A DNA stretch of 15,950 nt from Synergistaceae bacterium (GCA_031273365.1 JAISSA010000113.1:1-15950); one strand, 5' to 3'; counted from the stretch's first letter, positions 7,510-14,877 are shown. Numbers and translations are program-made. The notes: generated by a model not told the origin, from the sequence alone.

Positions 7510-7571
7510 GAAAATTAACGGGGTCAGGGGCCTAAGGCCCCTGCGGGGTTTTTGTCGGGGGGCAGAGCCCC
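7510..7571 (-). repeat. palindromic intergenic repeat, copy A
   Basis: Read on the minus strand the element has a first hairpin GGGGC-TCT-GCCCC (7571-7559). A spacer ending ACCCCG follows, then a second hairpin CAGGGGCC-TTA-GGCCCCTG (7543-7525), and finally ACCCCGTTAATTTTC. The same order of parts occurs at 9679-9735 on the plus strand (copy B). It lies just beyond the stop codon of the secreted-protein gene and may help end that transcript. It resembles the short dispersed palindromic (REP-like) elements of many bacterial genomes; that comparison is inference. Confidence 0.75.
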
Positions 7572-7592
7572 ATGATTTCGAAGTTATTAACA

Positions 7593-9611
7593 CTATTTTC
7601 TGATTTTAATCCATACCGCCTCCTGCCCGTCGTAGAGGTTGCCGTCGGGCGCGATGCCGAGCCCGGCGGATCCCGTGAGCTCAAATTTTTCGGCGTTCTC
7701 GATGAGCTCCAGCTTCTGATCGTCGCCGGCCACCTGCGCCCCGATATAAAGCCCCGCGTCCGTCCGGACAAACGTCACGACGTCGGAAAACTCCTCCGCC
7801 CAGTCGTCCGGCGTCGCGTCGGGGTCGCCGGCGATCTCCTCTTCAATGGCGCCCCGGACGGCCAGCAGAAGGGCGAGAGGCGATTCTTCATCCTCGTCCT
7901 CGACGGCATCGGCGTCGAGCTTCAGCGCCTGCGCCGCCTTCAGGAGCCGGGGAAGAAGCCGCTTTTCCCGGGGAACGTCGACGAGGGAAAATTCGACAAA
8001 GGACGTATCCATGGAGGGGCTCCGCAGGCCGATGAAGCTCACGCCCAGGTCCGCGGTCATGATGTCGTCCAGGATCTTCGCCGCGTCGGGCGCGACTCCC
8101 GGTAGCAGGGCGACCAGCTCCCCGAGCTCCGAGTCCGGATCGGCAAGCTCCCGCCGCAGACGGTCCCACGCCGCCGCCGTGTCGAAAAATCCCGCAGCAA
8201 AAAGTTTTTCTTTAAGCAATGCGGCGACCTTCGGCGAAAATTCCGGTTTTTTGTCCAGGCCTTTGGGATCGATCATGCCGAGGAAAAGCGTCTCCTCCCT
8301 GACCCCCAACAGCAGCGGAACGGGGATCAGAGCGGGGTCCACCATCACCAGCGTGTCCCATCCTGCGCTTTTGACGGGCGACACCGGAACGGCGTTCAAA
8401 AACTCCGGGTCCGCGAGGACCGCGTTCAAAATCAGGGACGCCGCGCCCTCACGGCCGCGCAGCGCCACGTACATCCCCGGCGCCGGCCTGCCCAGGATCG
8501 AGGCGTTGCTTCCGCCGACCAGAGAAAGGCTCCCCGTCAGGAGGTTTTCGATGTCCTTTTCCGCAATGCCTCTTTTGGAGGCCTCTTTGATAAAACTCTC
8601 CCACCCCTTCGTCAGCGACGGATAAGTCGCCTTCAGGTCCGCGGCGCTGAAGGTCGTGAGGCCCGACACTCCGAAAAGCAGCTTCCCCTCGCCCGCAAGA
8701 AACAGATCCGCGCCCGGTCGGGGGGGAAGGTCCTTGAAACGCGCCGCCTGACGCATCGATTCGAAAATATTTATCGCGCAGGAGATCAAAAACCTTCCAG
8801 GCGCGGAATCGAAGGCCGTTTCCATCTCCAGAGGCGCTTTGAATACGTTCAGAATGGCCTTCATGTTCTGTATTTCCGTCTCCCCCGCGCCCTGCCCGCT
8901 GGCGGCAAGCGCCACGGCCGTCGGCATGTCCGCGTGAAGGAAATAATAATTGGGGCTGTCGAACCTGCGCTTCAGGGCAAGGCGCTTTTTCGCGTCGCCC
9001 AGAGCGGAGAGCGAGTCCTGCAGGTCCTGCGGAGAAAGCGCCATCAGGAGCAGATCGTCTCTGGCGCTCAGCGCGACCTTTCCCTCGATGGTGTAGTACG
9101 GGCCCGCCTCCCCCTTTTGCAGCACCGGGTTGACGGCCGCGGCCAGCAACAGGCCCCCCTCTCCCAGCAAAAGCGTCACAATATCCGCCGCTTTTGCCTC
9201 TCCCGCCGAGACGAGGTCCAGTTTGGAGCGCAGCGCGGGCGGCATGGAAAGCGCCAGTTGCAGGAATGGCGCTCCGTCCGCGGTCGTTCCCACGGCAAGC
9301 GCCAGCGATTTGACGGGAATCTGCGCGAAGACGCTCGCAAAAAGCTGAATGCTCCCGGCATCCTGGGGACGCGACAGAGAGGTGACCATCTCCACGTTCT
9401 CCGGAGAAAAAATATTCTTCAGTGCGCCCCCGAGGTCGTCCATACGCATCGACAGGTAAATCGCCCCGTCAGGTCTGACGCTGAGGGCATCCTCGACTTT
9501 CGCCGCCCACGCGCCGGACGCCGGAAGAAAAACAAACGCCGCCGCCAGAACGACCCCGCTCCATTTAAATAATATCTTACGTCTAAATAATATCTTACGT
9601 ATTTTTTGCAT
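7593..9611 (-). CDS. secreted or lipid-free envelope protein of unknown function, DUF3352-like organisation
   Basis: I do not recognise a characterised family. From the ATG at 9611 the product is 672 residues. It begins with a strongly basic stretch (KIRKILFRRKILFKW), a hydrophobic core (SGVVLAAAFVFLPASG) and a likely cleavage after AWA, so it is exported by Sec. The rest is alternating hydrophobic and acidic segments, with phrases such as PDGAIYLSMRMDDLGGAL soon after the signal and repeated short GRFLIS/DLFLAGEGKL-type strands. This is reminiscent of the DUF3352 class of large secreted proteins, which is only a guess. An acidic patch (DAVEDEDEESP) lies near residue 590. The frame is open to 9737, but that extension is inside the repeat element and tpiA end. 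GGGAGG about 12 bases before 9611 supports the chosen start. It is the last gene of the rapZ-to-tpiA run and could have its own promoter. Confidence 0.75.
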   Translation of the reverse strand: MQKIRKILFRRKILFKWSGVVLAAAFVFLPASGAWAAKVEDALSVRPDGAIYLSMRMDDLGGALKNIFSPENVEMVTSLSRPQDAGSIQLFASVFAQIPVKSLALAVGTTADGAPFLQLALSMPPALRSKLDLVSAGEAKAADIVTLLLGEGGLLLAAAVNPVLQKGEAGPYYTIEGKVALSARDDLLLMALSPQDLQDSLSALGDAKKRLALKRRFDSPNYYFLHADMPTAVALAASGQGAGETEIQNMKAILNVFKAPLEMETAFDSAPGRFLISCAINIFESMRQAARFKDLPPRPGADLFLAGEGKLLFGVSGLTTFSAADLKATYPSLTKGWESFIKEASKRGIAEKDIENLLTGSLSLVGGSNASILGRPAPGMYVALRGREGAASLILNAVLADPEFLNAVPVSPVKSAGWDTLVMVDPALIPVPLLLGVREETLFLGMIDPKGLDKKPEFSPKVAALLKEKLFAAGFFDTAAAWDRLRRELADPDSELGELVALLPGVAPDAAKILDDIMTADLGVSFIGLRSPSMDTSFVEFSLVDVPREKRLLPRLLKAAQALKLDADAVEDEDEESPLALLLAVRGAIEEEIAGDPDATPDDWAEEFSDVVTFVRTDAGLYIGAQVAGDDQKLELIENAEKFELTGSAGLGIAPDGNLYDGQEAVWIKIRK
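9566..9601 (-). repeat. 18-base tandem duplication in the signal-peptide region
   Basis: TAAATAATATCTTACGT occurs twice on the plus strand (9566-9582 and 9584-9600) with an 18-base period. It encodes two nearly identical six-residue blocks, RKILFR and RKILFK, in the basic n-region of the secreted protein. The block is AT-rich compared with the rest of the gene. Being a multiple of three, loss or gain of a unit would keep the frame. Confidence 0.85.
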
Positions 9612-9662
9612 TGCGCACGAATACCTCCCGAAAATTGAATGCTGTTTCAGATAAAAGACCAA

Positions 9663-9668
9663 TGTCAA
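9663..9668 (-). promoter_or_regulatory. candidate -35 element for the secreted-protein gene
   Basis: On the minus strand a perfect TTGACA lies 51 bases before the ATG at 9611, in the gap after tpiA. No convincing -10 hexamer follows; CAGCAT at 18 bases is the best fit. It may let the gene be expressed independently of the glycolytic genes, but this is weak evidence. Confidence 0.25.
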
Positions 9669-9678
9669 AACCAACGCC

Positions 9679-9735
9679 ACGGGGCTCCGCCCCGTACCCC
9701 GGCAGGGGACTTGTCCCCTGCACCCCGTTAATTTC
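9679..9735 (+). repeat. palindromic intergenic repeat, copy B (inverted relative to copy A)
   Basis: On the plus strand the element has hairpin one ACGGGGC-TCC-GCCCCGT (9679-9695), then ACCCCG. Hairpin two, GCAGGGGAC-TT-GTCCCCTGC (9702-9721), follows, and then ACCCCGTTAATTTC, whose end overlaps the tpiA stop codon. Compared with copy A, the second hairpin differs by paired changes next to the loop (C to A on one side, G to T on the other), keeping the stem intact. It probably also marks the 3' end of the tpiA message. Confidence 0.8.
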
Positions 9736-10531
9736 AAATTTTTGATTCACTGTATTGTTTATAGATCTGCAAAAATGAGTCCGCCTTCAGAGAGGCGCCG
9801 CCCACGAGAGCGCCGTCGATGGCGTCCATGGACAGAAGCTCCCGGGCGTTGTCCGGTTTGACGCTGCCGCCGTAAAGCACGACGACGGGAAACGACCGAC
9901 CGGCCCGCTCCTGCACGAGCTTTTTGCTGAGGGCGCAGACCTCCTCCGCCTCGGCCGAGGTCGCGGATTTGCCCGTTCCGATGGCCCAGACCGGTTCGTA
10001 GGCGTAAACGATCTTTTCCATCTCCCCGGCGGAAAGCCCGGACAGCGCCGCGTGCATCTGCCGCGAGACGACGTCGAGGGTTTTTCCGGATTCCCGCTCC
10101 CCGAGGGTCTCGCCATAGCAGAATACCGGGGTGAGCGCGGCGTCGAGGGCGGCTTTGACCTTTCTGGCGATCAGGTCGTCGCTCTCGCCGAATATCGCCC
10201 GCCGCTCGCTGTGCCCCAGAATGACGTGCGTGCATCCCGCATCCTTCAGCATGGGGAGAGACACTTCTCCGGTAAAGGCCCCCTTCGCCTCGAAATACGC
10301 GTTTTGAGCGCCAAGAATCGGCGCGACGTCCTTATTCATGCTCCTGATCGCGCTCTCGGCCGCGGACAGTGACGTGAAGGGAGGAAACACGGCGACCTCC
10401 AGAGTCTTCCCCATTGCCCCGGCGAGCGGCGAGGGAGAGGAAAACTGCGCGGCGAAGTCCCTGAAAAAGGCCTCGGTTTCCCCGCGGGTCAGGTTCATCT
10501 TCCAGTTGCCGTACAGGTGAATTTTCTTCAT
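9734..10531 (-). CDS. tpiA: triosephosphate isomerase
   Basis: TpiA interconverts dihydroxyacetone phosphate and glyceraldehyde 3-phosphate in glycolysis and gluconeogenesis. The 265-residue protein has all catalytic residues: N9 and K11 in GNWKMN, H107 in GHSERR, and E179 in YAYEPVWAIGTG, followed by the flexible loop 6 (AIGTGKSA). The phosphate-binding blocks YGGSVKPDN and LVGGASL are near the C terminus. Its length is slightly above the usual 250, through a longer region after residue 30. The ATG at 10531 is preceded by AAGGGG about 10 bases upstream and lies 21 bases after pgk, so the two are cotranscribed. It ends in a palindromic repeat that may act as the 3' boundary. Confidence 0.97.
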   Translation of the reverse strand: MKKIHLYGNWKMNLTRGETEAFFRDFAAQFSSPSPLAGAMGKTLEVAVFPPFTSLSAAESAIRSMNKDVAPILGAQNAYFEAKGAFTGEVSLPMLKDAGCTHVILGHSERRAIFGESDDLIARKVKAALDAALTPVFCYGETLGERESGKTLDVVSRQMHAALSGLSAGEMEKIVYAYEPVWAIGTGKSATSAEAEEVCALSKKLVQERAGRSFPVVVLYGGSVKPDNARELLSMDAIDGALVGGASLKADSFLQIYKQYSESKI

Positions 10532-10552
10532 TATGATTATCCCCTTTCGCCG

Positions 10553-11740
10553 TTACTTCGCTTCGAGCGGAGCCATTCCCGGCAGTTTCTTCCCCTCGCA
10601 GTACTCGAGGCTGGCTCCGCCCCCGGTGGAGACCCAGGAGACCTTGTCCTCGAAGCCGAACTCCCTGACGGCGGAGGCCGTGTCGCCGCCGCCGATGACG
10701 GAGGTCGCCCCCGCGGCCGTGCACTTCACGACGGCCTCGCCCACCGCGATGGAACCGGCGGCAAAAAGCTCGTTTTCGAAGACGCCCATGGGCCCGTTCC
10801 AGAGTATGGATTTCGCGCCCGTCAGAGCCTCGACGAAGAGCTTCGCCGTTTTGGGCCCGATGTCGAGCCCCATTTTGTCGGCGGGCATCGCGTCGCTGTC
10901 GACCACGGCCGTTTCCTTTGCCTCCAGCCCGTCAGCGACGACGCTGTCCACGGGCAGAAGAATTTTCACTCCCTTTTCCTTCGCCTTTTCGAGGGTCGCG
11001 CGCGCAAAATCCAGCCTGTCCTCCTCGCAGAGAGATTTCCCCACGGAGCGCCCCTGCGCCCTCAAAAAGGTATAGGCCATCCCGCCGCCGATCAGGATCG
11101 TCGTGGCCTTGTCCAGCAGGTTCCCGACGACGTCGATCTTGTCGGAGACCTTCGCGCCCCCCAGAATCAGGACGTAGGGCCTGACGGGAGACTCGCTGAC
11201 AGCGCCCAGCATTTCGCCCTCCCTGACGAGGACGTCGCCGGCGAAGGACGGCAGCACGGACATGATCCCGTTCGTGGAGGCGTCGGCCCTGTGCGAGGCG
11301 CTGAACGCGTCCATGACGAAGGCGTCGAACGGCTTACCGAGCTGTGCGGCAAAAGCCGCGTCGTTCTCCTGCTCTTCTGCGTGAAAGCGCACATTTTCCA
11401 GCAGCAGAAGCTCGCCCTTCCCCAGATTTTCCACCGCCGCTTCGACCTTCGGGCCCACGCATTCATCGACAAAATGGACCTTCTTCCCGTAGGCCTTTTC
11501 CACATCCGGGACGATCTGCTCCAGGGACATCCCGGGAACGGGCTTCCCCTTCGGCCGTCCAAAATGCGAGACCAGGGCGACCTTCGCCCCCGCCTCCAGA
11601 AGCTTCCCCACCGTCGAGGCATGGGCGCGGATACGGGCGTCATCCGTAACTCTGCCATTTTTGAAGGGGACGTTAAAATCGACGCGTACCAGAACCTTTT
11701 TGTTTTCAACATCCCTGGAACCAAATGTTCTCAGTTTCAC
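10553..11740 (-). CDS. pgk: phosphoglycerate kinase
   Basis: Pgk makes ATP from 1,3-bisphosphoglycerate in glycolysis. The 395-residue protein has RVDFNVP (19-25), SHFGRPKG (58-65), the MDAFSASHRA segment corresponding to the usual NDAFGxAHRA block, GGAKVSDKI, GPMGVFE, GGGDT and STGGGASLE, spanning both lobes. I place the start at GTG 11740, because it follows an excellent Shine-Dalgarno GGAGGAGGG with 7 bases of spacing and gives the standard length. A TTG 33 bases upstream is also in frame but lacks such a site and overlaps whiA. Pgk and TpiA are separate proteins here, whereas some bacteria (Thermotoga) fuse them. The gene starts 25 bases after whiA in the same direction. Confidence 0.97.
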   Translation of the reverse strand: MKLRTFGSRDVENKKVLVRVDFNVPFKNGRVTDDARIRAHASTVGKLLEAGAKVALVSHFGRPKGKPVPGMSLEQIVPDVEKAYGKKVHFVDECVGPKVEAAVENLGKGELLLLENVRFHAEEQENDAAFAAQLGKPFDAFVMDAFSASHRADASTNGIMSVLPSFAGDVLVREGEMLGAVSESPVRPYVLILGGAKVSDKIDVVGNLLDKATTILIGGGMAYTFLRAQGRSVGKSLCEEDRLDFARATLEKAKEKGVKILLPVDSVVADGLEAKETAVVDSDAMPADKMGLDIGPKTAKLFVEALTGAKSILWNGPMGVFENELFAAGSIAVGEAVVKCTAAGATSVIGGGDTASAVREFGFEDKVSWVSTGGGASLEYCEGKKLPGMAPLEAK

Positions 11741-11747
11741 TGCATTT

Positions 11748-11756
11748 CCCTCCTCC
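11748..11756 (-). promoter_or_regulatory. strong ribosome binding site that decides the pgk start
   Basis: GGAGGAGGG on the minus strand lies 7 bases before GTG 11740. Between them is the three-codon unit ATG CAG TGA in another frame, whose last codons overlap the GTG. The optimal spacing to GTG argues that this is the true pgk initiator. Confidence 0.75.
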
Positions 11757-11765
11757 AGATTGACC

Positions 11766-12644
11766 TTACGCAAACCCGTCCGTTTCGCCCATAAATTCGC
11801 ACAGGCGTTTCCAGCGATATTTTATCGTACTTTTCGTGACGGATGGGGACAAAGCGTCCCCCAGTTCCGAGAGCGACGCCTCGGGATATTCCAGGCGCGC
11901 CTCGACAAGAGATTTGAGCGACGCCGGAAGCGTCTCGACGAGGTTCTCTCTTTGCAGTTTCAGCGCCAGTTCCGTTTGCTTTTCGGCGGTTCTGAGGGAT
12001 TTTCGGATGTTCGCCGTGTCGCAGTTGCGCATACGATTGGCGCGATCGCGCATCGAGCGCAGAACGGCCTTGTTTTCGATGCTGAGGGAAACGCCCGCCA
12101 GCCCGATGTTGTTCAGGAAGGTCACGATTTCCTCCTGGTCCCTCAGAAGGATCTCGTATGCTCCGCGCAACCGGCGCTCGGTTCGGGGAATGCGCGCCTT
12201 TTGCAAAACCTTTCCCACGCGGGCGACGAGGTTTTCCTCCGTTGACCTCATGACAAGATAATAACCGGACCTCGGGATGTAAAGCGAGCCGCAGCTTCCC
12301 CATACCCCTCGAAGCCAGTTCAGGCCGGGCGGCGCAAAATGCGCTACCTCCTCGTACAGTTCCTCCGGGAAAACGAGGCGGACACGGCCCTTCATGCTTT
12401 TGGGCACGAGCATCCCCCCGGCGAGGTTCAGCCTCCCCGCCCACCGGGTGCTTTTCCAGAGCTTCAGAAGACGGTGCAGCACCCACAGGCGGGAACTGCC
12501 GGGATCGCGGAAGTTTTTCGCACAGGAGCCCCTGCCGGGATGAAGTCCCGCGACGATGCCCGCCGCCTCCGCGGATGCGGCCTCCTCGGAGGCAATCGGC
12601 AACGAGGACCATTCGTCCCAGAGCTCCTCCACCGGAGAATACAC
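11766..12644 (-). CDS. whiA: WhiA-family DNA-binding protein (LAGLIDADG-like domain plus helix-turn-helix)
   Basis: WhiA proteins link a degenerate homing-endonuclease-like domain to a C-terminal helix-turn-helix. They affect sporulation-associated division in actinobacteria and division or metabolism in Bacillus. Family signatures are the central RGVWGSCGSLYIPRSGYYL segment, NRMRNCDTANIRKSLRTA, and the C-terminal RLEYPEASLSELGDAL...STIKYRWKRL helix-turn-helix. I place the start at GTG 12644 (292 residues), two bases after the yvcK stop, because GGAGGTGA lies 10 bases upstream and the N terminus YSPVEELWDEW then resembles the family beginning. A GTG at 12674 is in frame but has no good ribosome site and would overlap yvcK. 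The nuclease-type catalytic acids of homing enzymes are not expected and I see none in the domain. Confidence 0.9.
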   Translation of the reverse strand: MYSPVEELWDEWSSLPIASEEAASAEAAGIVAGLHPGRGSCAKNFRDPGSSRLWVLHRLLKLWKSTRWAGRLNLAGGMLVPKSMKGRVRLVFPEELYEEVAHFAPPGLNWLRGVWGSCGSLYIPRSGYYLVMRSTEENLVARVGKVLQKARIPRTERRLRGAYEILLRDQEEIVTFLNNIGLAGVSLSIENKAVLRSMRDRANRMRNCDTANIRKSLRTAEKQTELALKLQRENLVETLPASLKSLVEARLEYPEASLSELGDALSPSVTKSTIKYRWKRLCEFMGETDGFA

Positions 12645-12646
12645 GC

Positions 12647-13753
12647 TTACCGGTTCACCTCCAGCTCCCGACACAGGCGCAGAAGTATTTCGGCCAGTTT
12701 AAAGGAATCATGGCGAACGAGCTTCCCATCGATGACCTGGATCGTGGGAACCTCTATCACCGTGCAGCCGAGTCTTCGTATCTTTTCCCGCTGATGCCTG
12801 TCCGGATAAAGGGGATCGGCCCCCTCGAGCCTGTAGCCGGCGACGAGGTCGTCCGGGATCGGAGCGCTGTTGACGACGATATACTCCGGGACGCAGCCCA
12901 GAGCGGCGGAGACCCATTCCAGATGATTCAGGATGTTCATTCCCTCCGTTTCCTCCGGCTGAGTCATGAGGTTGCAGATGTACACCTTGGGCGCTGGGGA
13001 CTCTCGAAGCTTTTCCGCAAACTCCGGAAGCAGCAGGTTGGGAATAACGCTCGTGAAGAGGCTTCCCGGGCCCAGAACGATGATATCGGCCGTGTCGACG
13101 GAGCGCAGCACCTCGACGAGCGGCCGCGCGCCCTCCGGCTCCAGCCAAATTTCCTTCAGGTTGCGTCCGTTTTTCGAGATCTCCAGTTCGCCCCGCACCT
13201 TGTCGCCGCTGGTGGTCAGCCCCACGAGGGTTATCGCCTCGGTCGTCACCGGCAGCACCTTGCCCCGGATGGCCAGCAGGTCGTTCATCTGTTCGACGGC
13301 GACGCGAAAGTCGCCGCACAGCTCCGAGACCGCGAGCAGAAGCAGATTTCCCAGGCTGTGCCCGGCAAGCTCCCCCCTGTCAAAGCGAAAGTCCAGCACG
13401 CGCCTGAGAGCGTTGTCGTTTTCGGCCAGAGCGACCAGGCAGTTGCGCACGTCTCCGGGGGGCAGGACCCCCCATTCCATCCTGAGCCGCCCCGAGCTTC
13501 CGCCCTCGTCCGTCACCGCCACGACGGCGGTGGTGTTGCGCGTAAATCCCTTGATCCCCCTCAGCAGGGTGGAAAGCCCCGTTCCGCCCCCGACCGCCAC
13601 GATACAGGGGCCGGTCGCCAGGCGGTGGCTGATGGCGCCTTTGAACGGATCGCTCTCCCCGGAGCGCGGCCTCCGCAGACCCCGGACGTCGAAAACGACG
13701 ATGATGAAGAAAGCGGTGAAGATGCCGACGGCAAAACCGGTAGCCCAGTCCAT
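12647..13753 (-). CDS. yvcK: YvcK/CofD-family gluconeogenesis factor with an N-terminal membrane segment
   Basis: YvcK binds UDP-sugars and is needed for growth on gluconeogenic carbon and for cell-wall balance in Bacillus. The 368-residue product contains the family motifs GGGTGLSTLLRG (55-66), VTDEGGSSGRLR (80-91), GDVRNCL (100-106), GHSLGNLLL (131-139), LGPGSLFTSV and CNLMTQPEET. Unlike the shorter Bacillus protein, it starts with about 20 hydrophobic residues (ATGFAVGIFTAFFIIVVF), a likely membrane anchor that places the enzyme at the inner face of the membrane. The ATG at 13753 follows AAAGGCGGA by about 7 bases; a TTG at 13759 lies too close to that site. The gene is 13 bases after rapZ and ends two bases before the whiA start. 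Confidence 0.93.
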   Translation of the reverse strand: MDWATGFAVGIFTAFFIIVVFDVRGLRRPRSGESDPFKGAISHRLATGPCIVAVGGGTGLSTLLRGIKGFTRNTTAVVAVTDEGGSSGRLRMEWGVLPPGDVRNCLVALAENDNALRRVLDFRFDRGELAGHSLGNLLLLAVSELCGDFRVAVEQMNDLLAIRGKVLPVTTEAITLVGLTTSGDKVRGELEISKNGRNLKEIWLEPEGARPLVEVLRSVDTADIIVLGPGSLFTSVIPNLLLPEFAEKLRESPAPKVYICNLMTQPEETEGMNILNHLEWVSAALGCVPEYIVVNSAPIPDDLVAGYRLEGADPLYPDRHQREKIRRLGCTVIEVPTIQVIDGKLVRHDSFKLAEILLRLCRELEVNR

Positions 13754-13766
13754 CTCCAATCCGCCT

Positions 13767-14654
13767 TTAAAGCGCCTGAACCCTGGAAAGGTCCCTGTGG
13801 TTTACGCTGATCCCACCCGGCGTGTCTCCGTAACGGGTAAAAAGCCACTCCGCGACGGCCACCGAACGATGCCTTCCGCCGGTGCAGCCGACGGCGACGT
13901 GCAGCATGGATTTACCCGTGCTGAGATAACGGGGAATGACGAAATCGAGAAATCGCGTGCAGGAGTCCAAAAATTCTTCGGTTTCCGGGAAAGAGTGCAG
14001 GTATTTTTTGACGACGTCGTCCATCCCCGAAAGGGGCTTCAACTCCGCGACGTAAAACGGATTGGGAAGGAATCGGACGTCGAAAACGTAGTTGCTGTCC
14101 TGCGGAACGCCATATTTGAACCCGAAGGAAGTGAACAGCAGAGAAACGCCGCCTGACTCGCGGCAGAGCTCGTCGACGAGGCGCTCGCGGCACTGTCGGG
14201 AATCCATCAGCGACGTGTCGATCACAACGTCCGCGTTCTCCAGAATCGGCGTCAGAAGGAGTCGTTCCTTACGTATCCCCTCCTGAATCGACAGGTTTTC
14301 CCCCAGCGGATGACGTCGCCGCGTCTGCTCGAAGCGGCTGAGCAGGGCCCCGTCGGACGCGTTCAAAAAGACGATCTTCACGTCGGAGGTCAGTTTCTTC
14401 AGGAGGGAGACCACCTTCATGAAGTCGTCCGGCAGGCGCTCGCTGCGAATGTCGATCGTCGCGGCCAGCCCCATGTGCGTCGCCGCCCTGTTGTTCGACA
14501 GAAGCTGAAAGAGCTGCGGCAGGAGCATCGGTGGAATGTTGTCTATGGCAAAAAAACCCTGATCCTCCAAAACCTTGAGGGTTGTCGTCTTCCCGGCGCC
14601 GGACATCCCCGTGACGATAATGCACTGTCGAACGCCTTCCGTATATTTTCCCAT
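13767..14654 (-). CDS. rapZ: RapZ/YvcJ-family nucleotide-binding protein
   Basis: The 295-residue protein has a Walker A loop GMSGAGKTT (16-24), a Walker B-like DVVIDTSL, and the C-terminal signature GCTGGRHRS (256-264) with GDTPGGISVNHRDL close to the end. RapZ in E. coli is an adaptor controlling glucosamine-6-phosphate synthase through small RNAs. The Bacillus homologue YvcJ is a nucleotide-hydrolysing protein linked to competence. In this lineage the target is not known. The ATG at 14654 is preceded by CAGGAGT about 4-5 bases upstream, a slightly short spacing. It is the first gene of the right-to-left run rapZ-yvcK-whiA, the arrangement conserved in Firmicutes. Its promoter must lie in the 430-base gap to the right. 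Confidence 0.95.
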   Translation of the reverse strand: MGKYTEGVRQCIIVTGMSGAGKTTTLKVLEDQGFFAIDNIPPMLLPQLFQLLSNNRAATHMGLAATIDIRSERLPDDFMKVVSLLKKLTSDVKIVFLNASDGALLSRFEQTRRRHPLGENLSIQEGIRKERLLLTPILENADVVIDTSLMDSRQCRERLVDELCRESGGVSLLFTSFGFKYGVPQDSNYVFDVRFLPNPFYVAELKPLSGMDDVVKKYLHSFPETEEFLDSCTRFLDFVIPRYLSTGKSMLHVAVGCTGGRHRSVAVAEWLFTRYGDTPGGISVNHRDLSRVQAL

Positions 14655-14760
14655 CGGACTCCTGCCTGGCTTTCCTTCAAAATTCTCTGACGTTTCAGGT
14701 CTATTATGTACCGTCCTGCAATAAAAACCCAGGTACCGTTACGTAATCTTCCCATTTAAA

Positions 14761-14781
14761 AGTCTGAGGAAAGGGCAGACT
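14761..14781 (-). terminator. weak terminator-like stem-loop
   Basis: On the minus strand AGTCTG and CAGACT pair around a nine-base loop and are followed by TTTTAAAT. The six-pair stem is short. It could end transcripts coming from the Rpn gene or attenuate the rapZ leader. Confidence 0.35.
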
Positions 14782-14785
14782 CCGG

Positions 14786-14835
14786 GGCCATGGGCCGGGC
14801 GAGCGTGGGAACACGTTCCCCCGCCCCCATGGGCC
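14786..14835. repeat. long GC-rich imperfect hairpin
   Basis: The outer arms CCATGG (14788-14793 and 14827-14832), middle arms GGGCG/CGCCC (14797-14801 and 14822-14826) and inner arms GGGAA/TTCCC (14807-14811 and 14816-14820) stack around a CACG loop with small bulges. No run of T follows on either strand, so it is not a standard terminator. It may be part of a structured leader or a dispersed palindromic repeat. Confidence 0.65.
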
Positions 14836-14877
14836 TGAACGGTTACAAAAGGTCGTTTTCCTTTGACGCGCAGGCAC

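Noticed and set aside
7408..7592. Cobalamin riboswitch for nrdJ
   Set aside because: No GCCACTG-type core or extended conserved structure is visible, and most of the space is taken by the palindromic repeat and the terminator-like hairpin.
9612..9737. Longer N terminus for the secreted protein starting at 9737
   Set aside because: The extension covers the palindromic repeat and would bury the signal peptide 42 residues inside. The ATG at 9611 has a ribosome site and a normal signal sequence.
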